In this document: one piece after another, positions 14,830 to 23,163 of the stretch
How the letters are laid out: each line of letters begins with the position of its first letter
Position numbering within the stretch: the first letter of the stretch is position 1
Assembly: GCA_017542465.1 (NCBI GenBank)
Contig: JAFXXB010000031.1
Span: 1 to 32,628, forward strand
Origin: Bacilli bacterium
GTDB taxonomy: Bacteria; Bacillota_I; Bacilli_A; RF39; UBA660
Reading direction: 5' to 3'
DNA: 32,628 nucleotides
Made by a program: the position numbers and the translations under genes
Notes under the pieces: generated by a model
What the model saw: the letters and a program-made list of their open reading frames with translations, nothing else
Database searches by the model: none
Told to the model about the DNA's origin: nothing

Positions 14830-15482
14830 ATTTCATCTACTTTCTCAAGTATTCTTACATTACCTTGAATTAGATATTCATTAGATGTAGGATCTAAATC
14901 TTTAGATTTAGGATTGAAATATTTATAAGAACTAATTATTTTATTTGAATAATCTAATCCTTCATCAGGTAATAACTTTTCATTAGATACAAATGGGTTA
15001 TCTTCTACTTCAATTCTAAGTACATCAGTTACACCATCATATATTCTCTTAGACCAATAAGATAATCCTTCTTCTGAACATGCATATAATGAATGTAATC
15101 TAGATGGTTTATCTGGACAATTATCTCGTCTATATTCTTCCATAGCCATCTCTCTTAAATTTGTACCCATAGGTAAGATTATATCTCTTGCATCAGTTAA
15201 TAGTTTATATAATTCTTCAGGAGATACTTGTCTTCTTAATGCATAATCAAATAATTCACCAATATTCATTCTTCCATCAAAATAACCTAAACCAGCTGCA
15301 ATAGCATATCTATTTATAACATCTACAATTGCTCGATAATCATTACAAGGAACAGTTACATTAGATGTATAAATTCTTGTATATAATCTATTATTAAATT
15401 TATTTGGATTAATATCTAATATAGAACCTTCCTTATATTTATTATCATTCATGCCTTTTAAATGAAGATGAAATAATTCCAT
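14817..15482 (-). CDS. DUF2441-like protein, possible ADP-ribosyltransferase fold
   Basis: 221 aa from the ATG at 15480-15482, with GGGGG six bases before; the longer frame upstream has no ribosome site. The N-terminus is FHLHLKGMNDNKYKEGS. The C-terminal third has PSRLHSLYACSEEGLSYWSK, then VLRIEVE and a short strand-rich tail. The [PS]-S-R..S-L-Y...S.E....W box plus following strands is the hallmark I associate with DUF2441, which has an ADP-ribosyltransferase-like fold. No export signal. Monocistronic, with its own terminator. Activity and target unknown; the fold assignment is an inference. Confidence 0.6.
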   Translation of the reverse strand: MELFHLHLKGMNDNKYKEGSILDINPNKFNNRLYTRIYTSNVTVPCNDYRAIVDVINRYAIAAGLGYFDGRMNIGELFDYALRRQVSPEELYKLLTDARDIILPMGTNLREMAMEEYRRDNCPDKPSRLHSLYACSEEGLSYWSKRIYDGVTDVLRIEVEDNPFVSNEKLLPDEGLDYSNKIISSYKYFNPKSKDLDPTSNEYLIQGNVRILEKVDEIRRG

Positions 15483-15533
15483 ATAAATCCCCCTTAACTG
15501 ATTGTATATTATAACATCAAAAGGAATATTAAG

Positions 15534-15560
15534 CAAAAAAAGAAAAGGAGATTACTCTCC
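15534..15560 (-). terminator. Intrinsic terminator with stop codon in the loop
   Basis: GGAGA (15547-15551) pairs with TCTCC (15556-15560), loop of four, with a T-rich minus strand. The codons G-E form the 5' arm and the TAA stop is in the loop. Confidence 0.7.
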
Positions 15561-16274
15561 CATATCTACATTTGTATAAATAGCTGTAACATCATCTATT
15601 TTATCTAATAAATCATATATGATGTTGAATGTTTCTAAATCTTCACCTTCAAGCGTGATCATTTCTTTTGCATACCAACCTGATTCATCTACATCATAAT
15701 CAATCCCTGGTATTAATTTTTCTAATGCTTCTTTAGTTTTATATGTATCTTGATATTTAACAGATAACTCTATAGTACCATCATGTGATTCTAATTCAAA
15801 TGGTTCAATACCTTCATCTAGTAATGCCATAAGAACTGAATCTTCATCATCATACTTAAATGCTAATACTGTTAAATTATCATAGTTATATGAAACTGAA
15901 TTTGTTACACCTAAAGATTTATTCTTTTTATTAAATGCTGCTCTTACTTCACCAACAGTTCTATTAACATTGTCAGTTAAAGTCTTAATCATGAATGTTG
16001 ATGCACCAGGACCAAATCCTTCATACATTATTTCTTCATATTCATCTTTACCAGCACCTTTAGCTTTATCAATAGCTCTCTTAATAACATCTTGAGGTAC
16101 TTGATCTTTCTTAGCTTTTTCAATTAAATGTTTTAATGATAAATTAGATTCTGGTTCTGTTCCTCCTCTTTTTGCAACAAGATATATTTCTTTTGCATAA
16201 GTAGTATATAACTTACCCTTTGCAGCTCCAGTTTCTTTTATCTTTTTCTCTCTTACAGCATATGCTCTTCCCAT
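15552..16274 (-). CDS. yebC: YebC/PmpR-family protein
   Basis: 240 aa, standard length for this family. The N-terminal MGRAYAVREKK..., the DQVPQDVIKRAIDKAKG box and GFGPGAS are diagnostic. Family knowledge: YebC proteins were named as DNA-binding transcriptional regulators, and recent work shows that members help ribosomes pass proline-rich stretches. GGTGAT precedes the ATG. It lies 29 bases downstream of the CYTH gene with no terminator between, so the two are probably co-transcribed. Its last two codons and stop form part of the terminator hairpin. Confidence 0.93.
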   Translation of the reverse strand: MGRAYAVREKKIKETGAAKGKLYTTYAKEIYLVAKRGGTEPESNLSLKHLIEKAKKDQVPQDVIKRAIDKAKGAGKDEYEEIMYEGFGPGASTFMIKTLTDNVNRTVGEVRAAFNKKNKSLGVTNSVSYNYDNLTVLAFKYDDEDSVLMALLDEGIEPFELESHDGTIELSVKYQDTYKTKEALEKLIPGIDYDVDESGWYAKEMITLEGEDLETFNIIYDLLDKIDDVTAIYTNVDMGE

Positions 16275-16303
16275 TTAAATCACCTATTCAATTATATTAT
16301 ATA

Positions 16304-16858
16304 TTATTTATTATTATCAACATCAAATGTTAGATTAGATATCTTCATTATATCTATATTATAAATATCTTTATAAATACCTGTTACATCTAATGATGTA
16401 GCTTTAGTTCTATCAATACCAAGTAACTCTAAAGTCTTATATACTTCTTCTTCACTTGATCCTTCGATCTCTAAATATGTAGGTATCATAGGCCATGAGT
16501 CTATATCAACTTCTACACCATTTAAATCATATTTAATTCTTTTATTCTCTTGGGCATTTCTTGCCTTATAACCTAATTCATTTAATATTTCATTTGTAGT
16601 ATCAAAGTCATCTACAACTATTTCCATTTCTTTAGTTCCATCTATATTAGATGATTCTATTTGTTTAATAGTTAAAGTAGTTTTAGTCCCATTAGTTCTT
16701 AATCTAATCCATTTATTTGGATCAACTGGATTAAAATCATACACATATCTTTTTTGAGTTACATCTTCTTGTAATGTTGCTCCTAATGATTCTAATTTAC
16801 TTTTTATTTCATCTACATTTATTTCAAGCACTCTTACTTCATATTCTATATGACTCAT
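16304..16858 (-). CDS. CYTH-domain protein (class IV adenylate cyclase/thiamine-triphosphatase-like)
   Basis: 184 aa from the ATG at 16856-16858, with GGGGG nine bases before; the first in-frame TTG has no ribosome site. The CYTH signature is clear. EYEVRV at the N-terminus gives the E-x-E core with Arg in place of Lys. WIRLRTNG, TLTIKQ, KEMEIVV, ENKRIKYDL and YLEIEG supply the charged residues that line the beta tunnel and bind triphosphate and metals. Members include CyaB adenylate cyclases, thiamine triphosphatases and tripolyphosphatases; substrate cannot be told from the sequence. Upstream partner of yebC. Confidence 0.85.
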   Translation of the reverse strand: MSHIEYEVRVLEINVDEIKSKLESLGATLQEDVTQKRYVYDFNPVDPNKWIRLRTNGTKTTLTIKQIESSNIDGTKEMEIVVDDFDTTNEILNELGYKARNAQENKRIKYDLNGVEVDIDSWPMIPTYLEIEGSSEEEVYKTLELLGIDRTKATSLDVTGIYKDIYNIDIMKISNLTFDVDNNK

Positions 16859-16895
16859 ATATATGCCCCCTTTCAAACAACTATATAATAATATA

Positions 16896-16923
16896 AATAA
16901 AAGAGAATATCAAATATTCTCTT
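16896..16923 (-). terminator. Intrinsic terminator of the GGDEF gene
   Basis: A 10-bp stem AAGAGAATAT (16901-16910) pairs with ATATTCTCTT (16914-16923), loop of three. It shares one base with the TAA stop. Confidence 0.8.
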
Positions 16924-18002
16924 TAACTTATAACTTGATTTCTTCCAGTTTCTTTAGCTTCATATAACTTATCATCAGCATATGATATTGCTTCATCTAA
17001 TGCTAATTTATAATCAGTTACTTTATATGCTCCAATTGAAATAGTAATTTTTATCTTTTTACCACTTGAAACACTTATCTTAGTTTTAGCAACTTTTTCT
17101 CTTAATTTCTCTAAGATGATAATAAACTCATCATAGTAAATTGTTGATGGACAAATTAATACAAACTCTTCTCCACCCCATCTACCAGATATAATACCCT
17201 TTATAGTTTCTGATCTTATAATACTTGCAAGTTCTTTTAATACTTCATCACCTATAGCATGCCCATAGGTATCATTTACCTTCTTAAAATAATCAATATC
17301 AATGATTGCAACAGAATATGCTTTGTTGGTATTAGATGCATTAGCAATAATAGATGTACTTATCTCATTTAATGCATGTCTATTATATATAGATGTTAAT
17401 TCATCATAGTTAGCTATCTTAATTAATTCATCATATTTTTTATTACTTGTAGATGTATATAAAGTAGTAAATGCTATTATAGCAATAAATGAAATAGTAC
17501 TATTAATTATTAATAATTGATTAGTTATACTTTCTCTAACTGGTTCATGTAATCTAATATTATATACTTGTACCATGAAAGATAATAAGAAATATAAAAT
17601 AACAAATGTTACAGCACATATACTAGATAAAGTTACTCTTTTCTTATTTTTACCTGAATATGTAGGTAAGAAGAAACAACAAACAAGACCAAACGCCCAG
17701 ATTTGAAAACCTGATTCAATACCAAATGTTAAAGTAGCTAAGATCATATGAACTACTATTTCAATAAATACAGATAAAGAAAACATACTCACTTTATTCT
17801 TTTTAATAAATATTAAAACTATATAGAAAATAATAGATATAGTATTAACAATCATCATATATTTAATATCTAAATATACATAATAAAACATTAAAATAAC
17901 ATGTACAAGCAATAGAAATAATCCTGATGATTGCATGATTAATTCAAGTAAATGTTGAAAAGAATATTTATTTGCTTTTAATTCATTCTTAATATCTTTC
18001 AT
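16923..18002 (-). CDS. Membrane-bound diguanylate cyclase (GGDEF)
   Basis: 359 aa. Six hydrophobic helices (about 18-45, 48-66, 72-92, 98-115, 126-146, 160-183) form an N-terminal membrane sensor. The GGDEF domain follows (about 195-355), with YDELTSIYNRHAL, DIDYFKKVND..GH..GD, the active-site GRWGGEEF (276-280) and the C-terminal YADDKLYEAKETGRNQV. The GGEEF motif and upstream Asp are intact, so it should make cyclic di-GMP from GTP. The RxxD inhibitory site expected just before GGEEF is absent (KGIIS), so product inhibition may be missing. It is transcribed divergently from the coiled-coil gene at 18118. Confidence 0.92.
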   Translation of the reverse strand: MKDIKNELKANKYSFQHLLELIMQSSGLFLLLVHVILMFYYVYLDIKYMMIVNTISIIFYIVLIFIKKNKVSMFSLSVFIEIVVHMILATLTFGIESGFQIWAFGLVCCFFLPTYSGKNKKRVTLSSICAVTFVILYFLLSFMVQVYNIRLHEPVRESITNQLLIINSTISFIAIIAFTTLYTSTSNKKYDELIKIANYDELTSIYNRHALNEISTSIIANASNTNKAYSVAIIDIDYFKKVNDTYGHAIGDEVLKELASIIRSETIKGIISGRWGGEEFVLICPSTIYYDEFIIILEKLREKVAKTKISVSSGKKIKITISIGAYKVTDYKLALDEAISYADDKLYEAKETGRNQVIS

Positions 18003-18062
18003 AGATTACTCCTTACATATATATATTATATAATATTTATTTTAGATAACACAATGAAATCA

Positions 18063-18091
18063 TTTACAAAATAAATATATATTGCTATAAT
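18063..18091 (+). promoter_or_regulatory. Promoter of the coiled-coil/acidic gene
   Basis: TTTACA (18063-18068), 17-base spacer, TATAAT (18086-18091), about 26 bases before the ATG with AAGAAGG between. Confidence 0.75.
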
Positions 18092-18117
18092 TTTAGATAG
18101 AATAAGAAGGTGTTTAT

Positions 18118-19029
18118 ATGAACAATACATTAATTAATGATACAAACTCTAAACTTAATGAAATAATCGAAGATATAAGATATAAAAAAGAAGATTATGA
18201 TAATAAGTTATTAGATAATCAAAAAAGCATTGATGACGAATTAGCTAAAGTAAATGGATATAAAGAAGAATTTAATGAAGCTAAAAAGAAAATTCAAAAG
18301 ATGACTGATGATATCAATGGATTTGAAACTGATTATAATAATCTTGTTGAAAAGTTTAAAGATGATGATTTAGCTAATATCTTAAGTGGTGTATCTAAAG
18401 AAATAGACGCTAAGATTAAAGAAAAGAAAAGAAACATCCAAAGAGATCAAGACGAAATGAATCAACTTGTTGATAAAGCTAAAGAAGCTAAGAATAAATT
18501 AATTCAATTAATAAATGAAAAGAAAGCTTTAGAACAAGTATTAAAACAAATCAATGATGTTTATAAATATTATGATGAAGAGTTTGAACGTATTGCTACA
18601 TATACTCAAGAGAATTCAAATAACTTACATCCTAATGATGTAACTGAAGAAGAAACTCAAGAAGAAGAAATCAATCTTGATGAATTAGATATTAATGAAG
18701 ATCAAGAAGTAGATATAAATGTTGATGTTGAAGAAACTCCAGTAGAAGAAACTACTGAGGAAGTTGATGAAACTGAAGAATCTAAAGAAGATTCAGAGGA
18801 AATCGAAGAAGAAGAAAATGAAGAGGAAGAAGAACCTGAGGAAAGTGATAATGCTGAAGAAGTAGATGAAGCATTAGAAGAAACTACTGAAGAAGAAATT
18901 AGTGAAGAAGATAAGACTAAAGAAATCGATTTCAATATCAATAAAATAATAGCTAATGATGATTTAGAAGATGATGATGAAACATCTATTAAGAATTTCT
19001 TAAATAAAGATGAAAATAATTTATTTTAA
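18118..19029 (+). CDS. Coiled-coil protein with long acidic tail, unknown
   Basis: 303 aa. Residues about 5-165 are predicted coiled coil with heptad-like spacing (for example YKEEFNEAKKKIQKMTDD and AKEAKNKLIQLINEKKALEQ). Residues about 178-270 are almost only Glu, Asp, Thr and Ser. A short tail ends in IKNFLNKDENNLF. No signal peptide, no membrane segment and no known domain. Shape resembles chromosome-, cytoskeleton- or septum-associated scaffolds, with the acidic part possibly binding a basic partner, but that is speculation. It has a clear promoter and shares a bidirectional terminator with the convergent LOG-like gene. Confidence 0.75.
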   Translation: MNNTLINDTNSKLNEIIEDIRYKKEDYDNKLLDNQKSIDDELAKVNGYKEEFNEAKKKIQKMTDDINGFETDYNNLVEKFKDDDLANILSGVSKEIDAKIKEKKRNIQRDQDEMNQLVDKAKEAKNKLIQLINEKKALEQVLKQINDVYKYYDEEFERIATYTQENSNNLHPNDVTEEETQEEEINLDELDINEDQEVDINVDVEETPVEETTEEVDETEESKEDSEEIEEEENEEEEEPEESDNAEEVDEALEETTEEEISEEDKTKEIDFNINKIIANDDLEDDDETSIKNFLNKDENNLF

Positions 19030-19035
19030 TTAATA

Positions 19036-19067
19036 ATAAAACTCTAGTTAATACTAGAGTTTTTTAT
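19036..19067. terminator. Bidirectional terminator between convergent genes
   Basis: A 10-bp stem AAAACTCTAG (19038-19047) pairs with CTAGAGTTTT (19054-19063), with T runs on both strands. The minus-strand gene ends K-K-L-TAG inside the stem. Confidence 0.88.
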
Positions 19068-19611
19068 TATCATTCTTTTTAATATCATCAACAATACTTT
19101 TAAATTCTTCAAATGAATTAGCTATTTTGAAATATTCAAATATTGATTCACTGTTGAATTTCTTTGATATTAAATCATTAATAACAGCTATAGTTGAATC
19201 AAACAAATGAGATTCATTATAAAGTATCAATGGTGTATCAACATCGTTACTTCTAACCTCTTCCAAATAAGTAAAGAACTCAGATACAGATCCAGTACCA
19301 CCAGCTAATACCAATAACATATCTGCATCCTTAACAAAGTTATCTTTTAATTCAATAGTTGTATCATATATTGTATGTTGTGCATTAGGTAATTCATCTA
19401 TTTCATCAGCATACTTTCTAGTAGTATATCCATAAATATTTCTATTATATTTATTAAACACATTATAACAAATCCCCATAATACCATGAGAACCAGAACC
19501 CCAGTTTAAATCCCATCCAGTACTAGCTAAGTATTCACATACTCTTTCAGCTTCATCCTTATATATTTGATCTATTTCATCTCTTGATGATGAACTAATT
19601 GTTACTCTCAT
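19054..19611 (-). CDS. LOG-family protein (nucleotide phosphoribohydrolase-like)
   Basis: 185 aa. The Rossmann-type LOG/lysine-decarboxylase-like fold is shown by GSGSHGIMG (38-46) and by LAGGTGSVSEFF (102-113), a variant of PGGxGTxxE with Gly-Gly-Thr-Gly and Glu111 retained. Family members hydrolyse nucleoside monophosphates (for example cytokinin riboside phosphates) to base and ribose phosphate. The Pro of PGG is Ala here. AGGAGG precedes the ATG. It follows nadK by nine bases, so the operon is methyltransferase, NAD kinase, LOG-like. The actual substrate is not predictable. Confidence 0.75.
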   Translation of the reverse strand: MRVTISSSSRDEIDQIYKDEAERVCEYLASTGWDLNWGSGSHGIMGICYNVFNKYNRNIYGYTTRKYADEIDELPNAQHTIYDTTIELKDNFVKDADMLLVLAGGTGSVSEFFTYLEEVRSNDVDTPLILYNESHLFDSTIAVINDLISKKFNSESIFEYFKIANSFEEFKSIVDDIKKNDNKKL

Positions 19612-19620
19612 AAAATCCTC

Positions 19621-20415
19621 CTATTTATATATTTTATTATTTAAATTAATTATATTATTATAATCAACATCTTTAATTACTTCTAAATAATTATCACATG
19701 TTATTTCAACACTTATTAAATCTTTAATAGGTATTGGTTTTCCATCAACTATGACTGATATTGAGTTTTCTTTATTTATAGGTTTAATAATAATTTTATT
19801 CTTATCACTTGTTATAAAAGGTGATGCTATATTCTTATTAATAGCAGAATTAATTGGTGCTAAAGGAACAATTTGTAATGCTCCCAAATTATTATCAATT
19901 ATACCTCCACCCACACTCATAGAATGAGCTGTACTACCTATAGGTGTAGATACAAGAACTCCATCACCTGCTAGTTTATATAACATCTTATTATTAATGA
20001 ATGTAGTTAAATATAATGTAGTTAATAAAGTATTTCTTAATATTACTTCATTAATAGCATTATAAGTAGTTCCATCATACTCATCATTTGAGTTAATTTT
20101 AATGTTTAAAAATTTATATTTTTCAACAATAAAATTATTTGTATTTAAATCTTTAATAAATGAATTAATCTCATCTGCATCAACTGTTGTATTAAATCCT
20201 AAGTTACCTGTATTTATTGATGCATACTTTTTATTTGTATTAAAATTACATGCATGTAACATTGATATAAACTTACCATCTCCACCAACAGAGATTGCAA
20301 GATCATAGTCATCTTTATTATCTAAAGTATAACCATTTGAAACCAACTTTTCTTCAAGTTCATTTCTTACACTTTCAGATACTTCATTTTCTTTAGTGAA
20401 TAATCTAATCTTCAT
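19621..20415 (-). CDS. nadK: NAD kinase
   Basis: 264 aa, normal length. NAD kinase phosphorylates NAD to NADP. The GGDG motif (44-47, ISVGGDGKF), GNLGF, the NE pair (INEVILRN) and the glycine-rich GSTAHSMSVGGG are all present. The start is the ATG at 20413-20415, with GGGAG about ten bases before; it overlaps the end of the upstream methyltransferase gene by 11 bases in another frame, so translation is probably coupled. Likely essential. Middle gene of a three-gene operon. Confidence 0.95.
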   Translation of the reverse strand: MKIRLFTKENEVSESVRNELEEKLVSNGYTLDNKDDYDLAISVGGDGKFISMLHACNFNTNKKYASINTGNLGFNTTVDADEINSFIKDLNTNNFIVEKYKFLNIKINSNDEYDGTTYNAINEVILRNTLLTTLYLTTFINNKMLYKLAGDGVLVSTPIGSTAHSMSVGGGIIDNNLGALQIVPLAPINSAINKNIASPFITSDKNKIIIKPINKENSISVIVDGKPIPIKDLISVEITCDNYLEVIKDVDYNNIINLNNKIYK

Positions 20416-21283
20416 ACTTTTCACTCTCCCATCTTGCAAATATACCACATGGTAAAACTATATCTTTATCTTTAACAGGTAATCCTATTTCATCAGTAAC
20501 TATATTACCTTTATATTTTTTATCTACTGTTAATTTTAAAATGTTTGCTAATACTGTTTGAGATAAACCTGTAGTATATGAATTTATTAAGAACATAATT
20601 GGTTTATCAGAAAGTATTTGAGTACACTTTTTAACTAAATCATATAGGTCTGTTTCAATATTCCATACTTCTTTATTAGAGCCTCTTCCAAATGAAGGTG
20701 GATCCATAATAATAATATCGTATTTATTTCCTCTTCTTATTTCTCTTTCAACAAACTTAACTACATCATCTACAAGGAAATGACATTCTTCATTTTCAAG
20801 GTTTGATGATCTTACATTTTCTTTAGCCCAATCAACCATACCTCTTGATGAATCAACATGAGTAACTATAGCATGTTCAGCTAAAGCTGCAATAGATGCA
20901 CCACCTGTATAAGCAAATAGATTTAGTACTTTTACTTTTCTATTAGCTTTTTTTATTTTATCTCTTATTATATTCCAGTTATAAGCTTGTTCAGGAAATA
21001 AACCAGTATGCTTAAATCCCATTAATTTAAGATTGAAAGTTAAATCTTTATAATGTATTTCCCAAGAGTCTTTCATATATTTACTATTTATACTCCAAGC
21101 TCCTCCACCTTTATTACTTCTAGTGTAATAAGCATCACACTTCCATTCCTTATCAGTTAATTGTTCATTCCAAATAACTTCTGGATCTGGTCTTACAAGA
21201 GTTACATTATTCCACGATTCATACTTTTTACCATCACATAAATCGATTAATTTGTATTCGTCAAAATCACTTACAACTTTCAT
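20405..21283 (-). CDS. Class I SAM-dependent rRNA-type methyltransferase
   Basis: 292 aa from the ATG at 21281-21283; a GTG three codons earlier is also possible. Motif I LNLFAYTGGAS (120-130) binds S-adenosylmethionine, VDSSRGMVDWAKEN is the acidic loop, and DPPSFGRG (194-201) is the catalytic motif of the RlmI/RlmK-like N/C methyltransferases. The N-terminal part (GGGAWSINSKYMK..WEIHY..LTFNLKLMGFKHTGLFPEQ) is the usual RNA-contacting beta region of the short YxxG-type rRNA methyltransferases. Target base not assignable. First gene of the nadK operon. Confidence 0.85.
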   Translation of the reverse strand: MKVVSDFDEYKLIDLCDGKKYESWNNVTLVRPDPEVIWNEQLTDKEWKCDAYYTRSNKGGGAWSINSKYMKDSWEIHYKDLTFNLKLMGFKHTGLFPEQAYNWNIIRDKIKKANRKVKVLNLFAYTGGASIAALAEHAIVTHVDSSRGMVDWAKENVRSSNLENEECHFLVDDVVKFVEREIRRGNKYDIIIMDPPSFGRGSNKEVWNIETDLYDLVKKCTQILSDKPIMFLINSYTTGLSQTVLANILKLTVDKKYKGNIVTDEIGLPVKDKDIVLPCGIFARWESEKYED

Positions 21284-21368
21284 CTCAATCACCTACCTAA
21301 ATTATATCAAAAACAGATGTTATTTTATACATTTAATAGTATAATATTTTTAAGAAAGGAAGTATTTT

Positions 21369-22193
21369 ATGGAAGAATTAGTTGGAGCTTTAGTTGGAAC
21401 TATAATTGTTAGTATTATGCCAATATTATTATTTTTATTTATCTTAATACTATCATCAATTAAACAAGTAAATGAATATGAAAGAGGAGTATTATTTCAA
21501 TTAGGTAAATTTAAAAAGATGTTAAATCCTGGTTGGAATATTGTATTACCTATATTTCAATCATTCCAAAAAGTTGATATAAGAACTAAAGCAGTTGATG
21601 TACCTGAACAAGATGCAATCACTAAAGATAATGTATCAATTAGAATTAATGCAGTTATCTACTATAAAGTATTTGATGCATCTAAAGCTTTAATAGCTGT
21701 TCAAAATTATCAATATGCTGTTGGTCAATTAGCTCAAACAACAATGCGTAATGCTGTTGGTGCTATATCACTTGATGAATTATTATCTGAAAGAGATAAA
21801 ATATCTACTGAAATTTGTAAGATAATTGATGAAGCAACTGACCCATGGGGAATTAAAGTTGAAAATGTAGAATTAAAAGATATTAAGTTACCAGAAGAAA
21901 TGCAAAGAGTTATTGCTAAAGTTGCTGAAGCTGAAAGAGAAAAAATGGCAGTTATCACTAAATCTAAAGGTGAAGTTGAATCTGCTGAAAACTTAGCTAA
22001 AGCTGCTGAAACAATGGCATCTACTCCTGGTGCATTACATCTAAGAACATTAGCAACATTAAATGATTTATCATCAGATCAATCTAATACAATTATATTT
22101 GCTATTCCAATTGAAGTATTAAATGCATTTGGACAAGGAAATATGCAAAATGTTGCAAAACAAGTTACAAAGTTAACTAAAAAAGATGAGTAA
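21369..22193 (+). CDS. SPFH/Band 7 protein, slipin/stomatin-like
   Basis: 274 aa. An N-terminal membrane helix (about 8-32) is followed by the SPFH domain. Visible signatures are NEYERGVLFQLGKF, LNPGWNIVLPIFQSFQKVDIRTKAVDVPEQDAITKDNV and SLDELLSERDKI. The C-terminal region is EKVAEAEREKMAV-like coiled coil with EAEREK and a short oligomerisation tail. Family role: stomatin-like proteins organise membrane microdomains and often pair with NfeD proteins; no nfeD is adjacent. AAAGGAAG precedes the ATG. The last codons K-K-D-E-stop form one half of the shared palindromic terminator. Confidence 0.92.
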   Translation: MEELVGALVGTIIVSIMPILLFLFILILSSIKQVNEYERGVLFQLGKFKKMLNPGWNIVLPIFQSFQKVDIRTKAVDVPEQDAITKDNVSIRINAVIYYKVFDASKALIAVQNYQYAVGQLAQTTMRNAVGAISLDELLSERDKISTEICKIIDEATDPWGIKVENVELKDIKLPEEMQRVIAKVAEAEREKMAVITKSKGEVESAENLAKAAETMASTPGALHLRTLATLNDLSSDQSNTIIFAIPIEVLNAFGQGNMQNVAKQVTKLTKKDE

Positions 22194-22206
22194 TTACTCA
22201 TCTTTT
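22181..22206. terminator. Perfect palindromic bidirectional terminator joining two stop codons
   Basis: AAAAGATGAGTAA (22181-22193) and its exact reverse complement TTACTCATCTTTT (22194-22206) meet with no spacer. The left half encodes K-D-E-stop of the SPFH gene and the right half, on the other strand, encodes K-D-E-stop of the BRO-like gene. T tracts follow on both strands. Confidence 0.9.
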
Positions 22207-23039
22207 ATTTTGTCTAAATATTTATAATCTAATGAATTATTATTTGATATTGCTGATTTATTTATTTCTCTTTCATATGACTTTCTTGCGTCTTGAGCTA
22301 CTCTTCCTCCTCGTCTAGCAACACTCATATTTTCATCTAATCCATTAGGATGTTCTTCCTTAGCTATATCTAAAGCTGCTTCTTCACCTAAATCAGCAAG
22401 TATAGATTCTATTCTAGTCATATTATCCCTTAACGACTCTTTTCTTAGACCCTTGTATTCTTTATATTCTTTAGCTGTCATGCCCGACCATTCTTTATAT
22501 ATTTCATTTGTAAGCATAGCATATTCTATATTACTATTTATACCACCTTCTTTCCAAATATCAGTTAATTCTTTTCTATCTTGTATTCCTTGAATTCTTT
22601 TAGATATCCACTTCTCATCATATCCTTTAGTTCTATAGATATCTATTGCCCTTTGAACAGCAATAGATGGATTAAATGTTTCATCAATTCTTTCACTTCC
22701 TAATTTTGCTAACCATTGTTTAATAGGTTCAGCATTTTTACTAGGAATAGATTCAATTAATCTAAACATTCCTTCAATATCAACTACATCTGTTAGACGA
22801 TACTTCCCATCTTGTGATTTAAGTTTCAAAGCGTTACAATTTGTAACGGTTTCATTTCCCTCGTTTTTAAGCCTCTTTTTTAATACTCTCCAGTATGTCT
22901 GAGGATTAGTGCTTTCACTTAAAACACCTACAACATCAACTACGCTTATGTAGTATTTCTCTGAATCTTTATCCCATACAGTTCTGATAGACTCATTGTT
23001 AAAAAGTTTGTTAATCAAATACATTTTTTCATTATTCAT
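22194..23039 (-). CDS. BRO-N/DinD-like protein (antirepressor-like)
   Basis: 281 aa. Residues about 8-105 match the BRO-N/antirepressor domain: TVWDKDSEKYYISVVDVVGVL, then a stretch with TYWRVLKKRLKNEG, and FRLIESIPSKNAEPIKQWLA. The C-terminal half is helical with SARRGG-type patterns and KSYEREINKSAIS, as in DinD (DNA-damage-inducible protein D) and phage antirepressors. BRO proteins are DNA-binding and are common in phages; DinD-type versions also sit in chromosomes, in E. coli under SOS control. No other phage gene is adjacent. Its upstream element matches that of the hydrophobic peptide gene at 6167-6238. Codon use resembles its neighbours. Confidence 0.75.
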   Translation of the reverse strand: MNNEKMYLINKLFNNESIRTVWDKDSEKYYISVVDVVGVLSESTNPQTYWRVLKKRLKNEGNETVTNCNALKLKSQDGKYRLTDVVDIEGMFRLIESIPSKNAEPIKQWLAKLGSERIDETFNPSIAVQRAIDIYRTKGYDEKWISKRIQGIQDRKELTDIWKEGGINSNIEYAMLTNEIYKEWSGMTAKEYKEYKGLRKESLRDNMTRIESILADLGEEAALDIAKEEHPNGLDENMSVARRGGRVAQDARKSYEREINKSAISNNNSLDYKYLDKIKDE

Positions 23040-23069
23040 TTTATCTTCCTTCTTTCTATCTTGATTACT

Positions 23070-23120
23070 CCCTCTACTATTCTTATTAACGAAAACTTTT
23101 CAAATCTCGACAAAAAAAGA
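23070..23120 (-). repeat. Copy 2 of the ~50-bp duplicated upstream element
   Basis: Starts CCCTCTACTATT and is identical to copy 1 through TTATTAACG. It then diverges slightly (GAAAACTTTTCAAATCTCGA against GATAAACTCTCAAATCTCGA, one-base indel) and ends in an A run plus GAA. It lies 30-80 bases upstream of the BRO-like ATG on the minus strand, the same position as copy 1 relative to the peptide gene. It may carry a promoter (TTGAAA with AATAGT, 16-base spacer) or an operator. Confidence 0.75.
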
Positions 23121-23129
23121 AGAATAAAA

Positions 23130-23163
23130 TAAAAAAATGAGCATTTTTTTATTTACTCATCTT
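23130..23163 (-). terminator. Probable terminator of the SDR/CorB-like operon
   Basis: AAAATGAG (23134-23141) pairs with CTCATCTT (23156-23163), one G-U, 14-base loop, T7 on the minus strand. The codons K-M-S of the SDR end and its TAA lie in the arm and loop. Confidence 0.5.

Noticed and set aside
18702-18941. Minus-strand Ser-rich reading frame
   Set aside because: It mirrors the acidic Glu/Asp tail of the plus-strand gene; low-complexity shadow with no ribosome site.
22194-23039. A prophage around the BRO-like gene
   Set aside because: No structural, replication or lysis genes are adjacent; both neighbours are ordinary chromosomal genes, so at most a single acquired gene.
6279-23120. The two 50-bp copies as attachment sites of one large integrated element
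   Set aside because: The 17 kb between them holds parC, nadK, yebC and other core genes with uniform composition and no integrase, so they are better seen as shared upstream elements.
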